Positions 49,992 to 56,334 of a stretch of DNA of 56,334 bases are shown piece by piece. The notes beneath the pieces were generated by a model. It saw nothing but the letters and a program-made list of their open reading frames with translations, searched no databases and was not told where the DNA came from. Source of the DNA: Ilumatobacter sp. Lineage in GTDB: Bacteria > Actinomycetota > Acidimicrobiia > Acidimicrobiales > Ilumatobacteraceae. Positions within the stretch are counted from its first letter, which is position 1; every line of letters begins with the position of its first letter. Made by a program: the position numbers and the translations under genes. The stretch lies in the NCBI GenBank assembly GCA_007693335.1, contig REDU01000098.1, positions 1 through 56,334 of the forward strand, read 5' to 3'.

Positions 49992-50611
49992 CAGAAGCTG
50001 CCCTCGGCCGAGCGGTCGATGCCCTGGGTGAGGATCAGATCTTCGTGGAGCTCCATCCACACGTCGTGGTAGCTGCCGCACATGACACCGGTGAACATGG
50101 TCGTGTCGCCGGAAGCCACCCTCCGGAGCACCTGCTCGAGGCGTGGCGCGTACGGGCCGAGCCGCACGAGCACCTCGGCCAGACCACCCACGATCGGAGC
50201 GGCGGTGGTGTGCAAGGAGTGCAACCGTTCGATCACGTCGCGGTCGTACTCGGTGTCGGTGTGGTCGTTGGGCACCCCGTCACGCAGTTGCCAGTCGGTG
50301 CAGAGCTGCTTGAACTCGTCGTTGTGCTCGAGGAACGGTCGGTAGAACTCGGTCAGCCGGGCAGCGGCCCGAGCACGCTCGACCTCGTCAGCCAGCCGCT
50401 CAGCGTGCACCTGTCGGCCGTCTGGTGTCAGCTGCCAGAGCCCGCGCGCCTCGCGGAACTGGACATGACCGGCCTGCTCGAAACCGGTCAGGTGCTCGTG
50501 CACGTGGGTCTCGGGGGCAGCCGACATCTCGGCGAGCGTGGGCACGGGCGCGAACCCCTTGATCCGCAGCGCGTGCAGCGTGACGAACTCGGGATGCGAT
50601 TGATGCCCCAT
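49991..50611 (-). CDS. MarR-like winged-helix regulator
   Basis: A 206-residue protein. The N-terminal about 70 residues form a winged-helix (FVTLHALRIKGFAPVPTLAE, then THVHEHLTGFEQAGHVQFRE and GLWQLTPDGRQVHAERLADE), resembling MarR/PadR-type DNA binding. The rest is helical (YRPFLEHNDEFKQLCTDWQL), a C-terminal domain seen in actinobacterial regulators of unknown ligand. Its ATG lies 12 bp after the methyltransferase stop and its own stop overlaps the dapA ATG by one base, so it appears to be cotranscribed with both. A link between secondary metabolism and lysine/cell-wall synthesis is only speculation. Confidence 0.7.
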   Translation of the reverse strand: MGHQSHPEFVTLHALRIKGFAPVPTLAEMSAAPETHVHEHLTGFEQAGHVQFREARGLWQLTPDGRQVHAERLADEVERARAAARLTEFYRPFLEHNDEFKQLCTDWQLRDGVPNDHTDTEYDRDVIERLHSLHTTAAPIVGGLAEVLVRLGPYAPRLEQVLRRVASGDTTMFTGVMCGSYHDVWMELHEDLILTQGIDRSAEGSF

Positions 50612-50623
50612 GGCCTTCCGATG

Positions 50624-51427
50624 CTAGCCCCGCGGCTGCCGCGGAGAGCGGGCCCACATCAGGATCCGCTTGAACGCGAAGAAGTAGGGGGACACCTCAC
50701 CGATCCGCTCGAGCAGCGCGTCTCGGTAGGCATCGACGAACGGGTCGTGGAGCGCAGCGGGTAGCCGTGGCCAGAAACGTGTGAGCGAGGTGCCCCGCGT
50801 CCACTCGACCACGGCAGCGCTCGAGTCGAGCACATGCCCGTAGACCTGCAGCCGGACGTGCGGTGTCTCCATGCCGAGGTCGTGGAGGATCGTGGCGTAC
50901 TGCTCCGGGGCGAGCACGTTGGCGGCCACCGGATCGGGAGGCGGCTCGCCGTCGAAGGCCGACCGGAACGGCTCGGTGTGGGCCACCGCCGCCAACGCGA
51001 GGTGGGAGGGGTGGTCGGCATTGGCGGGCACCTGAACTGCCAGCTGTCCACCGGGGCTGAGCGCCGCCACCCACCGGGCGAGCACCGCGCGGTGGTCGGG
51101 CACCCACTGCAGGCTGGCGTTGGCGAGCACCAGGTCGTGGTCCGCGTCGGCGGTCCACGTCGACAGGTCCCCGTACGCGAACCGCACGCGCTCCTGCTCG
51201 ATGGCCTCCGCCTCCGCCAACATCTCCGACGACGAGTCGAGCCCGACCATCTCCTCGACACCGAACCGCTCGGCGGCGAGCACGGTGAGCGATCCGCTGC
51301 CACACCCGAGGTCGACAGCGCGACCGATCGATCCGGGCGGAACCGGGTGGATCAGGTCACAGAGGTCGTGGAACGGCTGCGCCCGCTCAGCGGCGAACCG
51401 CGCGTACTGCTCGGGGTGCCAGCTCAC
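50624..51427 (-). CDS. Trans-aconitate 2-methyltransferase-like SAM methyltransferase
   Basis: A 267-residue class-I SAM methyltransferase. The SAM motif is AVDLGCGSGSLTVLAAERFG, followed by MVGLDSSSEMLAEAEAI and DHDLVLANASLQWVPDHRAV, an arrangement matching Tam. The start HPEQYARFAAERAQPFHDLC is also Tam-like. Tam methylates trans-aconitate to relieve inhibition of aconitase, though relatives methylate other carboxylates. The GTG at 51427 overlaps the di-iron protein gene stop by 4 bp (GTGA), placing it in the TetR-led operon. Substrate unproven. Confidence 0.82.
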   Translation of the reverse strand: MSWHPEQYARFAAERAQPFHDLCDLIHPVPPGSIGRAVDLGCGSGSLTVLAAERFGVEEMVGLDSSSEMLAEAEAIEQERVRFAYGDLSTWTADADHDLVLANASLQWVPDHRAVLARWVAALSPGGQLAVQVPANADHPSHLALAAVAHTEPFRSAFDGEPPPDPVAANVLAPEQYATILHDLGMETPHVRLQVYGHVLDSSAAVVEWTRGTSLTRFWPRLPAALHDPFVDAYRDALLERIGEVSPYFFAFKRILMWARSPRQPRG

Positions 51428-52560
51428 GCACCGGCGATGGGTGAGGGCGCCTCGCTGCCGAGCTCGAACTTGATGTACTCCGAGCCGGTGTCCTCCCAGT
51501 CCTCGAACTGGATGACGCCCATCTCCTCGAACCGACGGCGCAGCCACTGCTCGTTGCGGTCGAGCAGACCGAGCTTCTTGCAGTTCGGCACGATCTTCGA
51601 GAACAGCATCTGCTGGAACAGGTCGCGGGTGGGGTCGCGGAGCACGATCGGCAGCACGTCGCGCGGGTTCACACCCATGCGCTCCCAGACCTCCTGGGAC
51701 ATGAAACGGTCGCGCATCCGCACGGCCGCCTCGTAGGCGAACTCCTGGCGGTCCATCATCTCGGCATCGGTCATGCCGTCGTAGACCTCCTTGAGCGACA
51801 GCACGCCGAACGCCACGTGCCGGGCCTCGTCGCTCATCACGTAACGGAGCAGCTGCTTGAGCAGCGGCTCCTCGGTCATCTGGTGCATGAAACCGAACGC
51901 GGCGAGGGCGAGGCCCTCGACCATGACCTGCATGCCGAGGTAGGTCATGTCCCACCGGCTGTCGTTGATGATGTCGTCGAGCAGCATCCGCAGGTGGGCG
52001 TTCACCTGGTAGCCACCACCCATCTTCTCGTCGAGATAACGGGCGAACACCTCCACGTGACGGGCCTCGTCCATCACCTGCGTGGAGGCGTACAGCTTGG
52101 CGTCGTACCACGGCACCGTCTCGACGATCTTGGCGGTGCACAGCAGCGCGCCCTGCTCACCGTGGAGGAACTGCGACAGCGTCCACTTGCGGTTCTGGAT
52201 GCCGTAGTCGAGCCACTGCTTGTCGTCCCACTTCTCGAGCACGGTGCCGTCGTAGTGGTTGGGATCGATGCCGGCGGCGATGGCCACCTGGTCGCCCGAG
52301 ACCACCTTCTCGGGGTCGACCTCGGTGTCCCACGGCAGGTCGGTGGTGGAGTTCCACTGGCCGACCTTGGCCTTCTCGTACAGCTTGCGCAGCGCCGGCC
52401 GGGTCAGCGAGTAGTCCCAGGTGAAGATGGCGTCGGCGTTGTCCTTCACTGCGTGCAACACCTCGTCGACGTCGGTGTTGGTGACGGCGAGGATGGCCTC
52501 GATGTCGTTGAGATCGGCGCGACCGAGGATGGTCTCGTTGTCGTTGTGGGTGACGGACAT
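51424..52560 (-). CDS. Ferritin-like di-iron protein (possible oxygenase)
   Basis: A 378-residue helical protein. Two di-iron half-sites are visible: HGEQGALLCTAKIVET with MDEARHVEVFARYLDE, and MVEGLALAAFGFMHQ with MSDEARHVAFGVLSL, giving the E-X(n)-EXXH pairs of the ferritin/R2/AurF superfamily. The length is greater than ferritin and close to R2-like or AurF-like oxygenases. The reaction could be N-oxygenation, hydroxylation or desaturation. The ATG at 52560 has AGGAG upstream and is 5 bp after the TetR stop. It is coupled to the methyltransferase gene. Confidence 0.82.
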   Translation of the reverse strand: MSVTHNDNETILGRADLNDIEAILAVTNTDVDEVLHAVKDNADAIFTWDYSLTRPALRKLYEKAKVGQWNSTTDLPWDTEVDPEKVVSGDQVAIAAGIDPNHYDGTVLEKWDDKQWLDYGIQNRKWTLSQFLHGEQGALLCTAKIVETVPWYDAKLYASTQVMDEARHVEVFARYLDEKMGGGYQVNAHLRMLLDDIINDSRWDMTYLGMQVMVEGLALAAFGFMHQMTEEPLLKQLLRYVMSDEARHVAFGVLSLKEVYDGMTDAEMMDRQEFAYEAAVRMRDRFMSQEVWERMGVNPRDVLPIVLRDPTRDLFQQMLFSKIVPNCKKLGLLDRNEQWLRRRFEEMGVIQFEDWEDTGSEYIKFELGSEAPSPIAGA

Positions 52561-52565
52561 GGGGG

Positions 52566-53198
52566 TCAGCTCCTGAGGGAAGGGTCGCCCGAGGGATCGA
52601 GGGCGTGGAGGTACGGACGGAGGAACGATCGGGCGGAGGACTCGTCGCCGAGGTCGACCTCGTCGCTCGGCGCCAGGAAGTACGAGAGCACGAGCCGGGC
52701 GAGCACGTCGATGAGCTTGCGGCCCTCGTGGCGCTCGAGGTACGGGTCGACCAGCGGCACGAGGAACGCCGAGGCCACCCTGATCACGCGCGGGAGACCC
52801 TCGACGGTCAACTGGGTGACGGTCTCGCCCGGCTCCGATGACAGCATCACGGCCAGATGGTCGTCGGCGCGCAGCTCGCGAGTGGCACACACGACGGTGG
52901 AGACGAGCAGGTCTTCGAGCGTGTGGGCGCCTTCGACCTCGGAACGCAGCCGGGTGAAGAACTCCTCGAGCTCACGGACGCGCAAGGCGTCGAACAAGAC
53001 GTCCTTACCGCCGGGGAACAACCGGTAGAGCGTGGCTCTCGACACCCGGCTCTCGGCCGCGATGTCGTCGATGGTGACCTTGGCGACACCCCAGCGTTCG
53101 ATGCAGCTCTTCGCAGCGTCGAGCACCCGGTGCTCGATCGCCGACGGCCCGCCCGCATCGGGCGAACTCCGTGACGACTCAGGTGACGTCGGTCGCAT
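52566..53198 (-). CDS. TetR-family transcriptional regulator
   Basis: A 210-residue TetR protein. The HTH is AIEHRVLDAAKSCIERWGVA, then VTIDDIAAESRVSRATLYRLFPGGKDVLFDAL; the ligand domain follows. The ATG at 53198 is preceded by TACTGT with a 7-nt spacing and TTGACG 18 nt further up, the best promoter in the window. The product probably represses its own operon (di-iron protein, methyltransferase and perhaps genes down to ftsK), binding the GTCTCA-type repeats at 53202-53262. Ligand unknown. Confidence 0.9.
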   Translation of the reverse strand: MRPTSPESSRSSPDAGGPSAIEHRVLDAAKSCIERWGVAKVTIDDIAAESRVSRATLYRLFPGGKDVLFDALRVRELEEFFTRLRSEVEGAHTLEDLLVSTVVCATRELRADDHLAVMLSSEPGETVTQLTVEGLPRVIRVASAFLVPLVDPYLERHEGRKLIDVLARLVLSYFLAPSDEVDLGDESSARSFLRPYLHALDPSGDPSLRS

Positions 53199-53262
53199 CC
53201 GTGAGACAGTAAGGCACAGAACGTCTCAACGTCAAGGCGTCTCAACGTCTCAACGTCTCAGG
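53199..53262 (-). promoter_or_regulatory. TetR promoter with five 8-bp tandem repeats
   Basis: On the minus strand TTGACG (complement of 53230-53235), 18-bp spacer, TACTGT (53206-53211) and then 7 nt to the ATG. The plus-strand text holds five exact-period 8-bp units from 53223 to 53262: GTCTCAAC, GTCAAGGC, GTCTCAAC, GTCTCAAC, GTCTCAGG. An inverted half-site TGAGAC is at 53202-53207, 21 bp (two helix turns) from the first unit. The arrangement suggests cooperative repressor binding over the -35 box. Confidence 0.55.
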
Positions 53263-53280
53263 CGCTGCCCTGCGACCGGA

Positions 53281-54189
53281 TCAGTTGGCGCTGACGTTGC
53301 AGGTGATGCCGCGGTGGAGGCAGTTCTGCACCTCGTTGACCAGCTTGTCCTGGTCCCATGCGTTCCAGAAGTCGCCGTGACCGGTCGTGATCGCACCGCT
53401 GCTGAGCGACAGCCCGTCAGGATCGACGGGCGGGTGGTCGACCGCCAGTTGGAGCTGCGGGATGGGCACCGGATGGCTGTCGGGGCACTCCCCCGCTGAG
53501 CTGTACACGACATGTCGGTCATCGGGCGACGCCGTCCACGTGCGCTCGCCGTCCCAGCAGTCGGGGAACGTCACCAGCAGCCGCAACGTCGAGCGTCCGG
53601 GGCACTCCGTCGGCACGACCGACCGCACCGCCGACACGCCACACGACCACGCCACCACCGACAGCGGCTGCTCGCCATCGGCCTCCGCGTCGCCCGCGAC
53701 CATCTTGAGATCGGGCGGATAGGGCACCAGCGTCGTGTGATCGACGCCGGCACCGGGCCGGTAGTACGCGACCGCGCCCGTCGGGTCGATCCGCTGACCC
53801 CGCGGGTCGAGCAGCACGGGTGTCCAGTACGAGGCCGTGTCGAGCCGCTGATCGCAGGTGGTGGGCGCACCGAGCAGTTCGTCGTACCCGACGCTGGCCG
53901 TGACCGCCTCGTTGCCGAAGAACACGTGCTGATGGCTGGCACCGGCGTGACCCGGGTGCACGATCGGGTCGTCGAACGCGAAGTGCGACACGGCACACGA
54001 TGCGATGAACTGCGGCACCCGACCCTGCGGCCCGTTGATCGGGGCGTCGGGTGCGGCGTTCGCCACGGCGTCGGCCGTGCCGACGACGCCGCACGACGAG
54101 AGCGCAGCCGACAGCGCGAGCACCCCCGCCATCGCGGCGGCCAGCGGCCATCGCGATGACCGGGACGATCGCGCCATCTGGTCGGTCAC
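53281..54189 (-). CDS. DUF1996-domain lipoprotein
   Basis: A 302-residue exported protein. A basic start and hydrophobic stretch (LAAAMAGVLALSAALSSCG) end in the lipobox LSSC. The mature part carries DUF1996 features: FIASCAVSHFAFDDPIVHPG, AGASHQHVFFGNEAV and CDQRLDTASYWTPVLLDPRG, followed by C-rich conserved segments (TECPGRSTLRLLVTFPDCWD, NCLHRGITC). The domain occurs in fungal and actinobacterial extracellular proteins, with His residues suggestive of metal binding, but its function is not established. It overlaps the beta-helix gene by 4 bp, so it is coupled. Confidence 0.8.
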   Translation of the reverse strand: MTDQMARSSRSSRWPLAAAMAGVLALSAALSSCGVVGTADAVANAAPDAPINGPQGRVPQFIASCAVSHFAFDDPIVHPGHAGASHQHVFFGNEAVTASVGYDELLGAPTTCDQRLDTASYWTPVLLDPRGQRIDPTGAVAYYRPGAGVDHTTLVPYPPDLKMVAGDAEADGEQPLSVVAWSCGVSAVRSVVPTECPGRSTLRLLVTFPDCWDGERTWTASPDDRHVVYSSAGECPDSHPVPIPQLQLAVDHPPVDPDGLSLSSGAITTGHGDFWNAWDQDKLVNEVQNCLHRGITCNVSAN

Positions 54190-55709
54190 GGACGCTCGGG
54201 CACCTCGATGGCATCGAGGTCGATCGTCATCGGGACGTCAACGGCCGGCCGGGCGGGCGCCGACGCGGCGTCGGGCATGTTGTCGAGCACCGGCCGCTCG
54301 GGCAGGGCGGCCTCGCGGTAGTCGACCGCTGCGGGACGCGTCTCGACCTCGCCCAACCACCGGATCACCTCGAGATCGCCGTCCGTCCAGTCACCCGATC
54401 CCTCACCGTCGCAGGGCGCCAACGTCTCGAGCTCCGTGGGGGCCGTGGTCGTGAACGTGTTGTCGCTGAAGCAGTTGCCGAGCGTCGACAGGTCGGTCCC
54501 GGCCGACGCCACGGCCAGGTCGGCCTCACCGCTCTCGGAGACGACATTGCCGACCACCCGGTTCTCCGAGGGATCCCAGAGCAGGCTCTCGGGCACGTCG
54601 TCGGCCACCGGGTCGAGACGCTGTTCGTCACACGGACGGTCCCAGTCCTCCGGGGGCGGAATCACGTCGTTGGGGTTCTCCTCGAGGAACGGCACCAGGC
54701 CGATGCCGGTGCGGTCGTGGTCGAACACCAGGTTGCGCTCGATGGTGTTGCGCACCCCTCCAGCGGGAAGGATCCCGTTGCCCATCGCCAAGAGGGCGAC
54801 CGAGATCGCCGGCGTGTCGGGCTGGTTGTTCGAGTGCACGGTGTTGCCGACGATCGTGGTCTCGCGCTCCGGGTAGCACAGCTGGTAACTGCCGGTGTTC
54901 GGGACGATGCCGGCGCGGTTGTTGCGGAACGTCGAGTTCACGATCAAGAGATTCCCGCCGGCGTTGGTCCCCGAGTAGCCGAGACCGTTGTGCTCGGAGA
55001 TCACGTCGAAGATCACGGCGTTACAGGGGAAGCACTGGCCGATGTAGTACCCGGCGTCGGCACTGCCGGCAGCGTACGAGTGCTCGAACTGGCCGTCGGT
55101 CGAGTCGAAGGCGTAGATGCCGTAGTCGCCGGTGCGGTAGCTGGTCAGGTACGACCCGCGGAAGCCCTGCACCCCGGTCCAGTAGAAGCCGTTGCGGGAG
55201 TAGTTGACGGCGGTCATGTTCTCCACCGCCACGCCGTTCGCGCCGAGCACACGGATGCCGTTGTCGAGCTCGAACTCGCCGTCGAGCACGACCTCGTTGC
55301 GATCGACCCCGCGGATCGTCAGCTCGTCGGTGGTGACGTCGACCGCTTCGTGGTACACCCCCGGAGCGATGAGGATGAGGTCGCCCGGCTCGGCGGCGTC
55401 GACCGCGGCCTGGATCGTCTCGTGGTCGGCGGGCACCTCGATGATCCCGGATCGTCCCGTGTCACCACCGTCACCACCGTCGTCACCGTCGTCACCGTCG
55501 TCACCGGCGTCACCGGCGTCACCGTCGTCGGGGTCTACGGGTTCGTCGTCGTCCTCGTCCGGCGGATCGGTCGGGTCGGGCGCGGCCTCGGTGGCCGGCG
55601 GCGGATCGGTGGCCACCGGGCTGTCGTCGTCACCACCGCAGGCTGCGGCGACGAGAGCGAGGGTGGCGGCCAGGCCGACGATGCGGCGCGGTCGGGTGCT
55701 CACGGTCAT
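54186..55709 (-). CDS. Secreted right-handed beta-helix lipoprotein
   Basis: A 507-residue exported protein. The N-terminus ends in a VAAAC lipobox, then a very acidic Asp/Gly/Pro linker (about residues 30-85, with DGDAGDAGDDGDDG). The main domain starts IIEVPADHETIQAAVDAAEP, GDLILIAPGVYHEAVDVTTD, the typical NosD/pectate-lyase-like opening, with Asn- and Gly-rich coils such as NLLIVNSTFRNNRAGIVPNT. Cys residues in several loops (GQCFPCN, CYPER) may bind metal or pair. It could degrade or bind polysaccharide, or serve as a scaffold. GGGGGAGA precedes the ATG. It is coupled to DUF1996 and follows the cupredoxin gene. Confidence 0.85.
   Translation of the reverse strand: MTVSTRPRRIVGLAATLALVAAACGGDDDSPVATDPPPATEAAPDPTDPPDEDDDEPVDPDDGDAGDAGDDGDDGDDGGDGGDTGRSGIIEVPADHETIQAAVDAAEPGDLILIAPGVYHEAVDVTTDELTIRGVDRNEVVLDGEFELDNGIRVLGANGVAVENMTAVNYSRNGFYWTGVQGFRGSYLTSYRTGDYGIYAFDSTDGQFEHSYAAGSADAGYYIGQCFPCNAVIFDVISEHNGLGYSGTNAGGNLLIVNSTFRNNRAGIVPNTGSYQLCYPERETTIVGNTVHSNNQPDTPAISVALLAMGNGILPAGGVRNTIERNLVFDHDRTGIGLVPFLEENPNDVIPPPEDWDRPCDEQRLDPVADDVPESLLWDPSENRVVGNVVSESGEADLAVASAGTDLSTLGNCFSDNTFTTTAPTELETLAPCDGEGSGDWTDGDLEVIRWLGEVETRPAAVDYREAALPERPVLDNMPDAASAPARPAVDVPMTIDLDAIEVPERP
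55461..55530. repeat. Low-complexity linker DNA inside the beta-helix gene
   Basis: A run of short GTCACC/GTCGTC-type units encodes the acidic Gly-Asp linker of the beta-helix lipoprotein on the minus strand. It is likely to vary in length between strains by slippage. It is not a CRISPR or minisatellite with spacers. Confidence 0.7.
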
Positions 55710-55771
55710 CTACTTCTCCCCCTGGGGATCCGTGCGATCCCTGGTGGGATCGACCCCTGTTGTCTAGTCGG

Positions 55772-56266
55772 TCAGGCCGACTCGGTCACGATCACGAGGC
55801 CCAACTGCCCGAAGTCGGCCGTCCCGTGGATGCTGCAGTAGTAGGGGTATTCGCCCGGGAGCGTGAAGACGTGTCGGTGCTCGTCGCCGGGCGCGAACAG
55901 ATCGGCGGCCACGCCCCAGTCGCCCCCGTCCGACGGGGTCACGTCGTGGTCGATGCGGCCGTCGTTGGTCCACACGACCTCGGTCCCGGCGGTGATCTCG
56001 ATGACCTCGTCGCGGAAGAAGTTGTCGAGCGACTGGACACGCACCGACAGACCGTTGGGCTCGGCGGGCACCGGATCGGCGGGCACCGGATCGGCGGAGC
56101 CGGGGGGCGCAGGGGCAGTCGACTCGGCAGGGTCCGGGGTGGTGCCGAGCGTCGGGCTGGGTGCGATCTGCCCGCGCTGAGCCGTCTCGGGCCCGTCGTC
56201 GGCACATGCGATCACCACGGCGCCGCACATCAGCGCCGCCGCGATCGCCAGAGCTGGTCGGAGCAC
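55772..56266 (-). CDS. Cupredoxin (plastocyanin/azurin-like) lipoprotein
   Basis: A 164-residue exported copper protein. A short signal (LAIAAALMCGAVVIACADD) ends in lipobox VIAC. A Pro/Ala/Asp linker with a 15-bp DNA repeat precedes the cupredoxin fold. Copper ligands are visible: His in GRIDHDVTPSDGG, then Cys and His in PYYCSIHGT. The usual axial Met position is replaced in GTADFGQLGLVI, where Gln may serve as in stellacyanin. It would carry electrons outside the membrane. GTG 56266 starts 5 bp after the preceding acyl-CoA-ligase-like stop. It lies upstream of the beta-helix/DUF1996 pair. Confidence 0.85.
   Translation of the reverse strand: MLRPALAIAAALMCGAVVIACADDGPETAQRGQIAPSPTLGTTPDPAESTAPAPPGSADPVPADPVPAEPNGLSVRVQSLDNFFRDEVIEITAGTEVVWTNDGRIDHDVTPSDGGDWGVAADLFAPGDEHRHVFTLPGEYPYYCSIHGTADFGQLGLVIVTESA
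56061..56090 (-). repeat. 15-bp tandem repeat in the cupredoxin linker
   Basis: TCGGCGGGCACCGGA occurs twice in tandem on the plus strand (56061-56075 and 56076-56090), followed by a partial third copy. On the minus strand it encodes repeated Pro-Ala-Asp-Pro-Val units in the linker between the lipid anchor and the copper domain. Confidence 0.75.
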
Positions 56267-56271
56267 GCCGC

Positions 56272-56334
56272 TCAGGCTCCCGGCAGGACGTGATCGGCGA
56301 AGCGTTCGCGCAGGGTCTTCTTCGAGAACTTGCC
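56272..56334 (-). CDS. C-terminal end of an acyl-CoA-ligase-like protein (partial)
   Basis: Only the last 20 codons lie in the window, ending GKFSKKTLRERFADHVLPGA. This resembles the C-terminal catalytic-Lys segment of AMP-forming acyl-CoA synthetases (GKxxKKxLR). The gene extends beyond the right edge. It ends 5 bp before the cupredoxin start, so they may be cotranscribed, although the functional link is unclear. Confidence 0.55.
   Translation of the reverse strand, partial: GKFSKKTLRERFADHVLPGA

Noticed and set aside
55461-55530. Repeated GTC/ACC units as a possible CRISPR or minisatellite
   Set aside because: No spacers and no constant repeat length; it encodes the acidic linker of a lipoprotein.
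54051-55841. Plus-strand 596-codon open frame opposite the beta-helix gene
   Set aside because: Repetitive Val/Thr/Gly text from the linker and shadow codons; the minus strand has lipobox and beta-helix motifs.

Overview
The window is a GC-rich chromosomal segment whose gene content points to an actinobacterium, most likely class Acidimicrobiia (Ilumatobacter-like). Pointers are the CarD regulator, the dapA-rnj-ftsK-rimO-pgsA-cinA gene order, a wax-ester-synthase-type acyltransferase, mycothiol-type DinB proteins, a PPOX/F420 flavin-fold protein, several P450s and secreted lipoproteins, plus frequent GTG starts and leaderless-looking promoters. The lineage call is inference. There is no rRNA operon, insertion sequence, phage or CRISPR array.

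Layout. 0.2-4.7 kb: an exported or anchored unknown protein, a Phd/RelE-type toxin-antitoxin pair, a GNAT acetyltransferase, and a DUF1971-cupin-(Cys-rich ArsR-like regulator) group that may answer nitrosative or redox stress. 4.7-8.5 kb: a large LuxR-type ATPase regulator and a secreted protein, separated by two adjacent palindromes. 8.5-15.4 kb: a zinc-peptidase-like/DUF2786 pair, an SDR, tRNA-Gly abutting a truncated gene, ribokinase, a STAND-type ATPase and an FAD monooxygenase. 15.4-20.2 kb (minus strand): a tightly coupled operon acyl-CoA synthetase > carotenoid-cleavage oxygenase > P450 > SET-domain methyltransferase. 20.4-26.7 kb: a Rieske oxygenase / acyl-CoA dehydrogenase / SDR / ThuA / hotdog catabolic group and a small membrane protein. 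26.8-31.5 kb: FKBP, Usp, histone-deacetylase-like amidohydrolase, Pcm, a DinB-like protein and a class-III aminotransferase. 31.6-35.2 kb: TetR divergent from SDR-P450, with a hydroxyisobutyrate-dehydrogenase-like enzyme facing them. 35.2-50.6 kb: housekeeping core (CarD, transglutaminase, tRNA-Arg, cinA, pgsA, rimO, ftsK, rnj, dapA) interrupted between rimO and ftsK by a 2OG-oxygenase/SMP-30 pair, uppP and a wax synthase. 50.6-53.2 kb: TetR > di-iron ferritin-like protein > SAM methyltransferase, reading toward dapA. 53.3-56.3 kb: a secreted module (DUF1996 lipoprotein, beta-helix lipoprotein, cupredoxin) behind the end of an acyl-CoA-ligase-like gene.

The accessory genes look like lipid, terpenoid or steroid catabolism (two P450s, carotenoid oxygenase, Rieske oxygenase, acyl-CoA ligase and dehydrogenase, several SDRs) in small operons with 1-11 bp gene overlaps. 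The most interesting parts are the carotenoid-oxygenase/P450/SET operon, the TetR/di-iron/methyltransferase operon with its five 8-bp tandem repeats, the perfectly symmetric TetR/SDR operator, the gene fragment ending in tRNA-Gly, and the secreted beta-helix/DUF1996/cupredoxin cluster. All functional calls come from reading motifs; no database search was run.
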